A stretch of 64,000 bases of DNA from an uncultured Eisenbergiella sp. (GTDB lineage: Bacteria > Bacillota > Clostridia > Lachnospirales > Lachnospiraceae), in assembly GCA_910585455.1 (NCBI GenBank), contig CAJUEL010000001.1:62001-126000 (forward strand), read 5' to 3'. The notes beneath the pieces are model-generated. The model saw nothing but the letters and a program-made list of their open reading frames with translations, had not been told where the DNA came from and did not search any database. The translations under genes were made by a program, and so were the position numbers. The number at the start of each line of letters is the position of its first letter. The stretch's first letter is position 1. Of this stretch, positions 17,057 to 26,428 are shown in pieces.

Positions 17057-18222
17057 ATGCTTTCTCCCCCGTATGCCAAAGCGCCGCCAACGATCGTTGC
17101 GACCACCCGCAGATTATGATCCACGACGCAAAAATCCGCGCGTTTCCCCACCGCAATGCTGCCGCACTCCTTCTCGATCCCGATCACGCCCGCGGGCGTG
17201 AGGGAAGCCATTCTGACCGCATCCACCAGCGGAATATTGCAGTCCCTTACCAGATTCCGGATCATGTCGTCAAGCGCCTGCACGCTCCCCGCATAGCAGC
17301 TGCCGTCCTCCACGAACGCCACGCCATCCTTCACAAACACCCTTGTGCTGCCTTCTCCTGTCCCCAGCAAAAACAGCTCTCCGTTTTCCGGCAATCCCGC
17401 CGGCGCGATCGCATCGGACACCACACACAGCCTGTCCGCCCCCTTGCAGCGGTATATCATCTGTGCCAGCAAAGGAGGCGTATGGCGGTTATCCGCAATC
17501 ATCTCCGCCGTCATGGTATCGTGGGTCATGCTGTATTCACACAGTCCGCTTTTTCTCTGCCCGCCCGTCTTATGCAGCGTGGACATGGCACAATAAATGT
17601 GCGTGCAATGGCGCATCCCCTTCCGGGCAGCCCGCTCGATTTCCTCCGGCTCCGCATCGTCATGTCCCCCCGAAACGACGATTCCTGCACCGTTTAGCGC
17701 CTCGATCATTTGCTCCATCCCCATAAGCTCCGGCGCAACGGTGATTTCCCTGATGATATCCCTGTTTTTTAAAATCCATTCATATCCATCCCGCGCCGTA
17801 AGCAGGGTCTTTGCCGCATGAGCGCCCCTGTTTTTCAGAGAAATATAGGGTCCCTCCAGGTGCACCCCGCAAAACCGGCATTGCCCTTTGGGCTGCTTCT
17901 CCCAGATGTTTTCCCTGAAAAAACGCAGGAAATCCTTCAGCTCATCCACCGGCGCGCTCACGGTCGTGCATTGCGCGCAGGTCACCCCATGCCGGATCAG
18001 GCGCCCCGATATGGCGTCAAAGGCTTCCTTTGTCGCTTCCATATAATCGTGTCCCATGGCTCCATGATTATGAATGTCCACCAGCCCCGGAAAAATATAG
18101 GGAAGCTCTCCGTCCGGCTTCTCTTTTGCCTTTCCGATTGACACGATTTTTCCGTCCTCACACCGTACCGAGCCCTGATACAAAATACGGTCGGCCAACA
18201 CAATATTTCCAATCAGTTCCAT
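17044..18222 (-). CDS. nagA: N-acetylglucosamine-6-phosphate deacetylase
   Basis: 392 aa amidohydrolase, usual length for NagA. Metal and catalytic residues: FPGLVDIHNHGAMGHD (HxH), CGVHLEGPYIS (metal Glu, about 128), VVSGGHDDAEPEE (His), MRHCTHIYCAMS (His) and CVVSDAIAPAGLP (catalytic Asp, about 265). It removes the acetyl group from GlcNAc-6-P or a similar N-acetylhexosamine phosphate in the cytoplasm. Neighbouring NagB-like and epimerase genes support amino-sugar catabolism. GGGGGG precedes the ATG. The usual THLFNAM motif is changed to THIYCAM, a hint of shifted specificity. Confidence 0.88.
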   Translation of the reverse strand: MELIGNIVLADRILYQGSVRCEDGKIVSIGKAKEKPDGELPYIFPGLVDIHNHGAMGHDYMEATKEAFDAISGRLIRHGVTCAQCTTVSAPVDELKDFLRFFRENIWEKQPKGQCRFCGVHLEGPYISLKNRGAHAAKTLLTARDGYEWILKNRDIIREITVAPELMGMEQMIEALNGAGIVVSGGHDDAEPEEIERAARKGMRHCTHIYCAMSTLHKTGGQRKSGLCEYSMTHDTMTAEMIADNRHTPPLLAQMIYRCKGADRLCVVSDAIAPAGLPENGELFLLGTGEGSTRVFVKDGVAFVEDGSCYAGSVQALDDMIRNLVRDCNIPLVDAVRMASLTPAGVIGIEKECGSIAVGKRADFCVVDHNLRVVATIVGGALAYGGESIWKR

Positions 18223-18293
18223 TCGTCCAATCCCCCCAATCTCCCAGGCGGCATGTCAGTTTGTAACGGTTCAGACAAGACCAAACTGCTGCG

Positions 18294-19148
18294 TCAGTTT
18301 CCTTCCGGCATCACTTTTTTTACAATGCCTTTCAAATAACCGAATGCCTTTGCAATCTCTGCCTCGTGATCCTTTCCCTGAATTTCGCATTCTATGATCA
18401 CATACCTGTCATAGCCCAGCTTTGCCAGGTCTCCCAGCACCCGCTCAAAATCCACGTACCCGCTTCCGATCGGCACTTCCCTTCCCAGCCGCCGCCCCGC
18501 TGTGGGCGGAAATCCGTCCTTTGCATGCATGTTGCGCACATATTTTCCGTATGTATAGACGGCGTCCACAGGATTTCCGTATCCATACATGATCAGGTTT
18601 GCCGTATCCAGATTCACATACAGATTGTTAAGACCGCTGTCCTCAAACAGCCGCAGCAGGGTGACCGGAGATTCTCCTCCCGTTTCAAACAAAAGATTCA
18701 TCCCTTCCGCCGCCAGCCTGCTTCCCAGAAGCCGGACACAGGCGAGCATCTGCGTGTAATCCTGGGCAAACGGATTGTTCGATATAAAGCCACCGTGAAT
18801 GATCATATCGCTGACTCCCAGCCTTTTCATGAAGGGAATCGCCGACAATAAATACCGCACGCGTTCCGCCCCGAAAACGGGGGAATTGATTCCCGCAAGG
18901 TGATAGTCATAATAGGTGTCCCATGTATACAGCCCGTCATAATAGCCGCAAAACTGTGCCGAAATTTCTATTTTACAGGCTTTTGCGCAGTCCCTTATCA
19001 GTTCTGCGTCCTCCGGCGTATAGACCGCGGGCTTGTATACCAGCTGGCATGCGTCCAGCCCCATTTTCTGCAGCTTCCCGAATTTTTCCTCACAAGCCCT
19101 TTGGATATCCGCCCCTTCCGGAATCCGGACCAGTGTACCGTACTTCAT
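18294..19148 (-). CDS. TIM-barrel sugar phosphate isomerase/epimerase (xylose isomerase-like)
   Basis: 284 aa from ATG 19148 (AAGGAGGG directly upstream; the longer open frame to 19352 overlaps the next gene and is not used). AP-endonuclease-2/xylose-isomerase-like barrel: SDMIIHGGFISNN, LLFETGGESP (metal Glu), LYVNLDTANLIMYG (Asp), VRNMHAKDGF (His-x-Lys-Asp) and YVIIECEIQG (metal Glu). Such enzymes isomerise or epimerise ketoses, keto-acids or inosose intermediates. It directly follows the Gfo/Idh/MocA dehydrogenase gene, a pair seen repeatedly in redox-type sugar conversion. Substrate not assignable. Confidence 0.85.
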   Translation of the reverse strand: MKYGTLVRIPEGADIQRACEEKFGKLQKMGLDACQLVYKPAVYTPEDAELIRDCAKACKIEISAQFCGYYDGLYTWDTYYDYHLAGINSPVFGAERVRYLLSAIPFMKRLGVSDMIIHGGFISNNPFAQDYTQMLACVRLLGSRLAAEGMNLLFETGGESPVTLLRLFEDSGLNNLYVNLDTANLIMYGYGNPVDAVYTYGKYVRNMHAKDGFPPTAGRRLGREVPIGSGYVDFERVLGDLAKLGYDRYVIIECEIQGKDHEAEIAKAFGYLKGIVKKVMPEGN

Positions 19149-19227
19149 CGCTCCCTCCTTTTCGCCGTCCGACCGGCATGATTTCTCACGGTCTGCGCTC
19201 TGCGCGCAGACCTGTATGAATCGCTGC

Positions 19228-20316
19228 CTATTTTTCTCCTCCGCCTGTTTCAAAGAGCTCGCTGATTGGCACCTTACGCCCGATCTGCGAGGACAGCTTT
19301 GCCGCATCCACAATCGCCTGACTGTAAATACCATCCTCAATCGTAGCCGCATATGCGTCCGGACGTCCTAAAAGCAGCTCCACAAAGGAACGGCTCTGCC
19401 CTCCTTTGGCATATTCCGCCGGAATCTCCACTTCCCGGTATGTATTGGTCGCGATATCCTCCCCCACGCATTTGAGAAGCCTGCTCCCATCGATGCCGCT
19501 GGTAAATTTCAGACCGCCCTTTGAACCAATCACATGCAGCTCCACATATTCTCTGACCGTCGTCACCGTCCGGGAAATTTTTACCGTCGCGCCGATTCCG
19601 CTCTTTAACCGGCAGATCACATTGCTCCAGTCGTCCGTTGTCACTTCCGCCAGCCCGTCGCAATCCAGGCGCGGCCGCTCTTTTATAATCGTGCCCCTGT
19701 CACAATAAACGCTTTCCACCTCTTCCCCAAAAAAGCGGATCAGATCGAACATATGGGAGCCCAGGTCGCATAAAACGCCGGAGCCCGCCCGTTCCTCCTG
19801 GAATCTCCATTCCAGCTTTCTTCCTTTCCACAGCCCGCTGTCCTTGATGCTTTCAAAGTACATATGATATAATTCACCGATTTCCCCCCGCTCGATCAGT
19901 GTTCTCATATAACGGGGAAAATCCCGGTATCGCCAGGAAAAGCAGATGAATACCGGCAGTCCCGTTTCCCTGGACTTCTCCTGCAGGCGCAGGCTTTCCT
20001 CAAAATCCATGCCGATGGGCTTTTCCACGCTGACCGCAAGCCCTGCTTCCAGCGCTGCGATTGCAATTTCCACATGACTGTCGTTCGATGTGGTGATATC
20101 GACAGCGTCCACAAGACCGCTGCCGATCAACTCCTTATAATCCGTAAATCTGTTTTCCTTCGGAATATGCAGACGTTCTCCTGTCCGGGCCAGCGCCTTT
20201 TCATCGCAATCACAGATCGCTGTGATCCTGCAGTCCTCACATTCCAGATATCCGGGAATATGCGCTCCATTGCAGATTCCGCCTGTTCCAATCAATCCTA
20301 TTCTTACCTGATCCAT
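19228..20316 (-). CDS. Gfo/Idh/MocA family NAD(P)-dependent oxidoreductase
   Basis: 362 aa from ATG 20316 (AAGGAGGAG upstream). N-terminal Rossmann fold GLIGTGGICNGAHIPGY binds NAD(P); VSVEKPIGMD carries the family Glu-Lys-Pro with the catalytic Lys near residue 95; DLGSHMFDLIRFF lies in the C-terminal substrate domain. Enzymes of this type oxidise a sugar hydroxyl, often at C3, as the opening step for cleaving unusual glycosides. Together with the barrel isomerase and ThuA protein it suggests an oxidative route in this cluster. First gene of the block downstream of the AraC promoter region. Confidence 0.88.
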   Translation of the reverse strand: MDQVRIGLIGTGGICNGAHIPGYLECEDCRITAICDCDEKALARTGERLHIPKENRFTDYKELIGSGLVDAVDITTSNDSHVEIAIAALEAGLAVSVEKPIGMDFEESLRLQEKSRETGLPVFICFSWRYRDFPRYMRTLIERGEIGELYHMYFESIKDSGLWKGRKLEWRFQEERAGSGVLCDLGSHMFDLIRFFGEEVESVYCDRGTIIKERPRLDCDGLAEVTTDDWSNVICRLKSGIGATVKISRTVTTVREYVELHVIGSKGGLKFTSGIDGSRLLKCVGEDIATNTYREVEIPAEYAKGGQSRSFVELLLGRPDAYAATIEDGIYSQAIVDAAKLSSQIGRKVPISELFETGGGEK

Positions 20317-20392
20317 TTTCTCCTCCTTACAGGCCGCGGTGTGACCGTCACTGTTCACTCCGTGGACAGCGACGTATGATCCGCTCCTGATA

Positions 20393-20421
20393 TTGAAAAA
20401 CCCAAAGCACTATGTTAAACT
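20393..20421 (+). promoter_or_regulatory. Promoter of the araC-type gene
   Basis: TTGAAA and TAAACT separated by 17 bases, 37 bases ahead of the regulator ATG, in the 141-bp divergent gap with the oxidoreductase gene. Confidence 0.55.
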
Positions 20422-20457
20422 GATCATATTGATATGCAAACCGGAGGTAATTTTTTT

Positions 20458-21264
20458 ATGAAAGACATTTCGCTATCCCAGCTGCTCCACCAGGATTTCG
20501 ATATCCGCAATATCGTGGTACAGGAATGGAAATTCGGCAATTATCAGGCAAATGATTATCGGACCATTCCCAGAACCCATATGCTCATTCATCTGATCAC
20601 CTCCGGTCAGCGCAAATATCGGATCAGAGACAGGGAATTTACGCTTTCAGCCGGTACCCCCCTGTTCATCCCCGACGCCACACATTACTATACGGAGCCC
20701 GTGCCATCCGCTGATTTTGTATGCCAGGGCATTGGCGTAACCTTTGATCTTCTGGACACCTCCAATGAAAAAATTTGCATCACTCCTGATATTTATCACC
20801 ACTGGAACGATTCCCCGCATCAATACGACAAATTGTTCCAAAACCTGAATGAATGCGCGCTGGATCCCTGCTCCTCCATCCTGAAGCGCAAAAGCCTGAT
20901 GTACCGTCTGCTTCACAATATGGTCTCGCAGATCGCGGATACTTCCCCCGGCTATCACCTGATCGAACCGGCACTGCGTTATATCACCACCCACTACAGC
21001 GAAAACACCCCTATCTGCGTTTACGCGGAGCAATGCACGCTCAGCGAAAGCTATTTTCGCAAAAAGTTTGCGGAATGCACCGGCATGTCTCCCATCGAAT
21101 ACCGGAATAAGCTGCGTTTTCACGCCGCCCGCAGGCTGTATCAGGAAAACCGTTCCGTGCAGGAAATCGCGGAAATCGTCGGCTTCTGCGATGCCAACTA
21201 TTTTTCAAAGCTATATAAAAAATATAACGGCGTATCCATCAAAAACGACCCGGAAATCGTATAA
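20458..21264 (+). CDS. AraC family transcriptional regulator of the sugar cluster
   Basis: 268 aa from ATG 20458 with GGAGGT nine bases upstream (the earlier ATG at 20434 lies before the ribosome site). N-terminal cupin-like sensor (about 30-110: LITSGQRKYRIRDREFTLSA), then two C-terminal HTH motifs: CTLSESYFRKKFAECTGMSP with EYRNKLRFHAARRLY, and SVQEIAEIVGFCDANYFSKL followed by YKKYNGVS, the full AraC signature. Divergent from the oxidoreductase gene and convergent with the ThuA gene, it is the only regulator inside the cluster and probably activates it in response to the imported sugar. Confidence 0.9.
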   Translation: MKDISLSQLLHQDFDIRNIVVQEWKFGNYQANDYRTIPRTHMLIHLITSGQRKYRIRDREFTLSAGTPLFIPDATHYYTEPVPSADFVCQGIGVTFDLLDTSNEKICITPDIYHHWNDSPHQYDKLFQNLNECALDPCSSILKRKSLMYRLLHNMVSQIADTSPGYHLIEPALRYITTHYSENTPICVYAEQCTLSESYFRKKFAECTGMSPIEYRNKLRFHAARRLYQENRSVQEIAEIVGFCDANYFSKLYKKYNGVSIKNDPEIV

Positions 21265-21290
21265 ACGCACAAGGCTGTCCGCATGATAGC

Positions 21291-22004
21291 CTACTCCAAA
21301 GCTTCATAATGCCCCAGCGTCGGCTTTGGCCCGCCGGAGGGCTTTGCCCAGTCAGCGGCATTTCTCAATATCCGCGTGATGTCCTCCCTGTAAAACGTGG
21401 GATATTCCTCATGTCCGGGACGGAAATAGAAAATCTTCCCCAGCCCACGCTTGTAGCAGCAGCCGCTCCGAAACACCTCGCCGCCGGAAAACCAGCTGAT
21501 GAATATCAGCTCATCGGGCGTCGGCACCTCGAACCGTTCCCCATAGGTCTCTTCCTGCTCCAATTCGATATATTCCGGCAGCCCGGCCGCGATCGGGTGG
21601 GCGGGCTCTATCACCCATATCCTTTCCTTTTCATCATTTTCGCGCCATTTGGAGCGGCAGCATGTTCCCATAAGCTTTACAAAGGGCCTGGATAAATGGC
21701 CGGAATGCAAAACGATCAGCCCCATCCCGTCCAGCACTCTTTTTACCACGCGATCCGTCACCTCGTCCGAAACCCCGGCATGGTTGACATGTCCCCACCA
21801 GATCAATACGTCCGTATTCTCCAAAACCTCCTGGGAAAGCCCATGCTCCGGCATATCCAGCGTTGCCGTCCGAATCTCAAATTCGTCGTATCGTCCCAGC
21901 ATCTGCGCGATCGCCCCATGGATCCCATCCGGATAGATCCGGGCAATCTCTCCACTTTTTTCATGAATAAACTCATTCCATACGGTAAGCCTTATCTTCC
22001 CCAT
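21291..22004 (-). CDS. ThuA-like (trehalose utilisation) domain protein
   Basis: 237 aa, one ThuA domain with a flavodoxin/glutamine-amidotransferase-like fold. Visible: NTDVLIWWGHVNHAGV (about 63-78), GMGLIVLHSGHLSRPFVKLM (about 93-112) and FYFRPGHEEYPTF (about 196-208), all conserved in the family. ThuA proteins occur with sugar oxidoreductases and importers; the biochemical role is poorly known. The start overlaps the epimerase stop by 13 bases, so it is translationally coupled. Confidence 0.85.
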   Translation of the reverse strand: MGKIRLTVWNEFIHEKSGEIARIYPDGIHGAIAQMLGRYDEFEIRTATLDMPEHGLSQEVLENTDVLIWWGHVNHAGVSDEVTDRVVKRVLDGMGLIVLHSGHLSRPFVKLMGTCCRSKWRENDEKERIWVIEPAHPIAAGLPEYIELEQEETYGERFEVPTPDELIFISWFSGGEVFRSGCCYKRGLGKIFYFRPGHEEYPTFYREDITRILRNAADWAKPSGGPKPTLGHYEALE

Positions 22005-23182
22005 ATCTCTTCTCCTTTGATGATTTGATCCAAAATCTGTGTGATCAGCATAAATGCCCTGACGTTATGGTACGGACCCTTCCAGTCGCTTCCCTTTATC
22101 CTGGAAACCGGCGTCCCGTCCCGGTGCAGATGTCCGTACCATTCCGGATACTCCGGATCTGAAAAATGGGCAAAGGCATACTCCCTGATTTTTTCAAACC
22201 ATTCCATATAAGTTTTTTCTCCGGTATACCAGTAAGCGTACAGCATCGCGATCATCCCCTCGCAATGAGGCCAGAGCAGCTTCATATCCCATTCCAGGCT
22301 CAAAACCGGCTTCTTTTCCACATCCTGAAAATAAAAAATGCCCCCTTCTTCCTGATCCCATCCCCGTTTGAGCGACCATGTGCTGATCAACACCGCCTTT
22401 TCCATCAGCCAAAAATCCCGGCGGTAAATTGCCTCCTCCATCAGAAACCATGCCGTTTCCAGTGAATGGCCCGGATTGATCAGACGCCCTTCCGGGGAAT
22501 CCAGCCGTTCTCCGTCCGCCCCCACCGTTTCGAGCAATGCCTCCTCGTCCTCTTTTACGAAGCTGTTACATATCTTATCGATGCATTCTGCAATCGTTTT
22601 GTCATACAAAGGATCGGAATCGATCCTTCTCATATGCTGGCACACGTTCAGCATGATCATGACGATGCTGTGCCCCTGATTGTTACGCGTTTTGGGATCC
22701 ACCTTCGGCACAAAGCATCCCGGCGTCGTATAGTAATGATACATTTTTTCAAACAGAGCCAGCGCCCGCCGCTTAACCTCCTCCCTGCCGCACGCCAGAT
22801 AAAACTCTGCGTATCCCATGATGGCAAACGCCTCTGAATAATAATAGCGGCGGTTTATGAGCGGTCTTCCGTCCCGGGTGACCTTAAAATACATGTGCCC
22901 CTTTTCGTCAAAGCAATGCGCATTGATGAAGTCATAGCCGGACTGCGCAATCTCAAGCCATTCCCGTTTTCCCCCGAATTCCCGGTACAGCTTCGAAAAC
23001 ATCCAAAGACTGCGCCCCTGCTGCCAGACGGACTTGTCTTCAAAAAACAAACTCCCGTCCCGTTCAAATCCGCATAAAAATCCGCCATAGACCGGATCCG
23101 GCGAACGCCTTTCCCAAAAAGGCACAAAGTTTTGTGTCAGAACCTGATAAAATTCGTCCCTGTATACGCACAGCTCTTTCAT
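21992..23182 (-). CDS. N-acylglucosamine 2-epimerase (AGE) family protein
   Basis: 396 aa from ATG 23182 (the frame extends upstream but overlaps the next gene; a GAGAGG/AGGAG stretch precedes this ATG). (alpha/alpha)6-barrel of the AGE/cellobiose-epimerase family: GYDFINAHCFDEKGHMYFKV, YYYSEAFAIMGYAEFYLACG, RLINPGHSLETAWFLMEEAI (His and Glu) and a C-terminal HCEGMIAMLYAYW, matching the family's His residues. It epimerises or isomerises a free or N-acylated sugar such as GlcNAc/ManNAc or mannose/fructose. Context with nagA favours an N-acylhexosamine, but sequence alone cannot decide. Confidence 0.85.
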   Translation of the reverse strand: MKELCVYRDEFYQVLTQNFVPFWERRSPDPVYGGFLCGFERDGSLFFEDKSVWQQGRSLWMFSKLYREFGGKREWLEIAQSGYDFINAHCFDEKGHMYFKVTRDGRPLINRRYYYSEAFAIMGYAEFYLACGREEVKRRALALFEKMYHYYTTPGCFVPKVDPKTRNNQGHSIVMIMLNVCQHMRRIDSDPLYDKTIAECIDKICNSFVKEDEEALLETVGADGERLDSPEGRLINPGHSLETAWFLMEEAIYRRDFWLMEKAVLISTWSLKRGWDQEEGGIFYFQDVEKKPVLSLEWDMKLLWPHCEGMIAMLYAYWYTGEKTYMEWFEKIREYAFAHFSDPEYPEWYGHLHRDGTPVSRIKGSDWKGPYHNVRAFMLITQILDQIIKGEEIWGR

Positions 23183-23201
23183 GCTCCTGCCCTCTCTTTT
23201 T

Positions 23202-24689
23202 CTAAAACCGGATCCAGTCCCGCAGCAGAACCTTTCTCTGTATGACATCATAGGGTTCGTGGCAGTTCCAGAACATCTGTGCGCACAGTGCGGTCGGAAA
23301 CCAGATTCCTCCCGAAAACATGCCCGCCAGACACATATTGGCGCCGCCGCCTGATTTTTCATGGATTTGCCTTGTCAGACGCCATGCCTCTTCCCCATAT
23401 TTCAGCCATTCCACCCCATAGACGCGCCATGCAGGCCGCAATATCTTTTCATCATGTGTCATCAGCTCCTGGGACATTTTCCCCATCACATAGGAACCCG
23501 CCTGGTGCTCCATACGCCCCCGGGACCAGTCCATCGTCACCTGACATTTATATACCAGCCCGTATTTGCCGTTCTGCCGCAGCCCGGATATTCGATCCGT
23601 CAATGCCAGCTTTTCGTCGTTATCGTCCGTAAACTGCATGCCGCAGGCCTTATAGGGAAAGGATCCGCAGTCCTCCCACACAATTTCCACGCGTTCATCC
23701 ACCACAGCGATATCCTCCAGATGGTCCTTGACAGAGGAGGCATGCAGGCCAAACTGAATATGAAGTCCCGGATTCTGCGCAAGGATTTCCCCCGCCGTCA
23801 TGTTCACCAGCCTGGTCACCGCCTGGGCGATGACGGTCTCGCCGATCCTGTCAAAGGGAAGCTCCGTAAAGGACTGGAAATAAATGCCATCCCCGCATCT
23901 TCCCCTGTAGCTATGGTTAAACTGCTCTATAATGCTGTCCTTTAAGGCTTCCAGATTCTGCACATCCGCTTCGCCGCATTTCTGATTCCAGCCCCAGGCA
24001 AAGCCCCACAAAACCTCCATGCCGAAGCTGTGCGCATACGCGACCACATCCTCCGCATTTACCGGCAAAAAATCGTTCCAGATAATCAGCTGATTCAATT
24101 TCAGTCTGGCCAGATCCGCAATATATGTCCGGTAATCATTGATCGGATGTCCCCAGGTGAACACGCTTCTCGTCTGAAAATCCGGCGCTGTGGCGACAAA
24201 ATAATCCGGAAGCGGATGTAAAAACAGCTCATTTTTCAGATGAATATATGCGTCAAAGACGGGGACCGCCCCTGCCAGATAATCATCCACAAAGTCTGCA
24301 GCCCCATAAAACACCTCTGTCGGAGAATCTCCACATAGCAGCGCCAGCTTTCGCCCTGCGCATTCCGGATTGTCCATGACCTTCACCACGTATCCGTTTT
24401 TGGGCACCTCACAGGGACGGATGTATTTTTGCAGGATCGCGTTTTCTTCCAGCGTCCCCAGCACGACCGCGTTTGTCCGGATTCCTTCTACCATGCCCCG
24501 TCCTTTTACTATGCCGCCTCCTTCGCTGTGCTCCCCCTGCCCGACGCTTTCGCAGGCAAGCACATGATAGGCGTAAATTCCCTGATCCCGCAAAATATAT
24601 TTCCCGATTTCCCGTGATACCAGCTCCACCGCTCTCTTTTGCGGCCCCTCATAGCTCGAATAATAGATCTGCCAGTCCCGTTTATCCAT
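23202..24689 (-). CDS. Uncharacterised TIM-barrel glycoside hydrolase-like protein
   Basis: 495 aa from ATG 24689 (purine-rich AAAGGGGAAAAGGG upstream; the frame extends to 24782 through the terminator region). Residues ~1-150 resemble the small alpha/beta N-terminal domain seen before GH20, GH67 and GH84 catalytic barrels. The rest looks like a (beta/alpha)8 barrel with SVFTWGHPINDYRTYIADL, LNQLIIWNDFLP, VLWGFAWGWN, GIYFQSFTELPFD and VEIVWEDCGSFPY; the acidic pair in the FTE and WED segments are candidate catalytic residues. No signal peptide, so cytoplasmic. I cannot assign a GH family; its place behind the importer makes it the likely first hydrolase acting on the substrate. Confidence 0.6.
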   Translation of the reverse strand: MDKRDWQIYYSSYEGPQKRAVELVSREIGKYILRDQGIYAYHVLACESVGQGEHSEGGGIVKGRGMVEGIRTNAVVLGTLEENAILQKYIRPCEVPKNGYVVKVMDNPECAGRKLALLCGDSPTEVFYGAADFVDDYLAGAVPVFDAYIHLKNELFLHPLPDYFVATAPDFQTRSVFTWGHPINDYRTYIADLARLKLNQLIIWNDFLPVNAEDVVAYAHSFGMEVLWGFAWGWNQKCGEADVQNLEALKDSIIEQFNHSYRGRCGDGIYFQSFTELPFDRIGETVIAQAVTRLVNMTAGEILAQNPGLHIQFGLHASSVKDHLEDIAVVDERVEIVWEDCGSFPYKACGMQFTDDNDEKLALTDRISGLRQNGKYGLVYKCQVTMDWSRGRMEHQAGSYVMGKMSQELMTHDEKILRPAWRVYGVEWLKYGEEAWRLTRQIHEKSGGGANMCLAGMFSGGIWFPTALCAQMFWNCHEPYDVIQRKVLLRDWIRF

Positions 24690-24722
24690 AGCGTTATACC
24701 CTTTTCCCCTTTGTTTTGTCCA

Positions 24723-24756
24723 AAAACGGGACTGTACAAAACCACAGTCCCGTTTT
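24723..24756 (-). terminator. Hairpin between the solute-binding protein gene and the enzymes
   Basis: On the minus strand AAAACGGGACTGT and ACAGTCCCGTTTT form a perfect 13-bp stem with an 8-base loop, ending in a short T-run. It sits 23 bases past the binding-protein stop, so it can act as a partial terminator or 3' stabiliser that keeps binding-protein mRNA above enzyme mRNA. Confidence 0.75.
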
Positions 24757-24778
24757 GATTTTCCTTTCTTCTTTTTAA

Positions 24779-26353
24779 TCACTTATTCGCCATAAATTCG
24801 GAAAACTGTCTCTGATATTCCTCCACATATTTGTCCAGTCCGGCAGCCTTGAGCTCCTCCAAAACGGCGGGAAATTGATCGTCATAGCTGGAAATACCAT
24901 ATGCGATAGGCTTTACCTTTTCCTGTACAATGGCGGTCAATAACGCTTCCTCTGTCGTCACCGCAGAATTATCAAACACAAAGCCCGTTCTCTTGTTGAT
25001 GATCGCCCCTCCATCCAGGTCCATATACTGCGCGATTTCACCGGCATCAAATTTTTCTTCCGAGATGGGCTCATAGTAAAATGTTTTAAACATCCAGTCA
25101 TACAAAAGACCGTCCGTGGTGCTCCTGACAATCGTGCCATCCTCATCAAACTCATAATCCGTGCCTTCCACACCGTATAAAGAGAACAGATAATTTTCCT
25201 CACTTTCATAAATCCAGTTGAACAGACGCATATAATTTTCCACGTTGTCCTGGTCTGCAGAGGATACCGCCCACGCCCAGTCATAATCCTTGGTGATGAA
25301 ATAAGGATTATCATCCAGCTTCAGATAGCGCATATCTCCATCTTCCACTTCTTCCCCATTTGTATAAACCTTGTGGTTATAAATGACATTTGTTGAGCCA
25401 AAGCCGGTCAGACATTCCCCATTGTTATAAGCGGTCTCATAAACGGATTGGTCCGTCACATGCTCTACGGTGATGAATCCCTTTTCATACCATTCCTCAG
25501 CCAAATGGCACAGGTCCGCAAAGTAATCGGATTCCAGCCAGTTGATCACCTCGTCACTGTCATCCGCCAGATTCACGACCGCCAGCTCCGTCGGTGAGGC
25601 TTCATCAAAAATCGCCCCATCCCCATATACGGAATCCAGTCCCCGGATCAGATGCTTGACATCCTTGACAAGAGCAAACTCCGGCTTCGCTTCATGCACC
25701 GCCTCAAGCGCTGCAACCAGATCATCGTAAGTATGAATATCCGAAACATCCATGCCAACCTCTTTTAAAATATCATTGCGGATACAGAAGTTATCATACA
25801 TGGAGCTGTATACGCTTCCGCCCACCGGAATCAACACGATTTCGCTGTTATACTTCGCGGCGCTGAAGGTGTTATTTCCCAGACGGGCCTCCAGATAAGC
25901 CGGCGCCACCCTGTCGATCATCTCCCGGTCAAAGGTCGCAAAATAGCCGCTTTGCCCCCATGTAGGAAAGGTCGCCAGTGTGTTTGTCATCATAAACGCA
26001 AATTTCTCGCCGGAAGCGCACATGGTCGCGATCTGATCGTTGCCGCCCCAGGGAACATAGTCGATGCTGACATCGAGATTCAGCTCTTCCATCACCCGGT
26101 CATGGAATTCGTTCTTAAAAAAATCCGTATTCCGGGAACCGGCTTCCCCATACATGACCAGCCGAAGCGACGCAGGGTCCCCCTTTTCCTCTGCCTGCTC
26201 CTCTGCCTTTGTCTCAGGCGCCTGCTCTGCGCTTTCCGCCGGCGCAGCCGGTGCGTCCGCTCTGCCTTCCTCTGACGCGCCCTTCCCGCATCCTGTCAGC
26301 GCAGACGCCGCCAGCGCTAACGCCAATAGTACCGCCACTCCTTTTTTACGCAT
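24779..26353 (-). CDS. Extracellular solute-binding lipoprotein of a carbohydrate ABC importer
   Basis: 524 aa, ATG behind AAAGGAGG. N-terminal lipoprotein signal with lipobox LTGC at residues 19-22 (acylated Cys22), followed by a disordered Ala/Glu spacer and a large type-1 binding fold with LRLVMYGEAGSRNTDFF near residue 64 and many surface aromatics and acidic residues. Length (over 500) and fold fit the LplA-like subgroup that binds oligosaccharides or decorated glycans, rather than the ~420-aa monosaccharide group. It captures the sugar outside the membrane for the two downstream-listed permeases. No ATPase gene is present; a shared MsmK-type ATPase elsewhere is expected. Confidence 0.92.
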   Translation of the reverse strand: MRKKGVAVLLALALAASALTGCGKGASEEGRADAPAAPAESAEQAPETKAEEQAEEKGDPASLRLVMYGEAGSRNTDFFKNEFHDRVMEELNLDVSIDYVPWGGNDQIATMCASGEKFAFMMTNTLATFPTWGQSGYFATFDREMIDRVAPAYLEARLGNNTFSAAKYNSEIVLIPVGGSVYSSMYDNFCIRNDILKEVGMDVSDIHTYDDLVAALEAVHEAKPEFALVKDVKHLIRGLDSVYGDGAIFDEASPTELAVVNLADDSDEVINWLESDYFADLCHLAEEWYEKGFITVEHVTDQSVYETAYNNGECLTGFGSTNVIYNHKVYTNGEEVEDGDMRYLKLDDNPYFITKDYDWAWAVSSADQDNVENYMRLFNWIYESEENYLFSLYGVEGTDYEFDEDGTIVRSTTDGLLYDWMFKTFYYEPISEEKFDAGEIAQYMDLDGGAIINKRTGFVFDNSAVTTEEALLTAIVQEKVKPIAYGISSYDDQFPAVLEELKAAGLDKYVEEYQRQFSEFMANK

Positions 26354-26428
26354 ACTTTTTCCTCCTTTGGATTTTGTTATGGATTTTATGATGGACTGCC
26401 CGCAAGCGGACAGGTAATCCCTCTTTTT

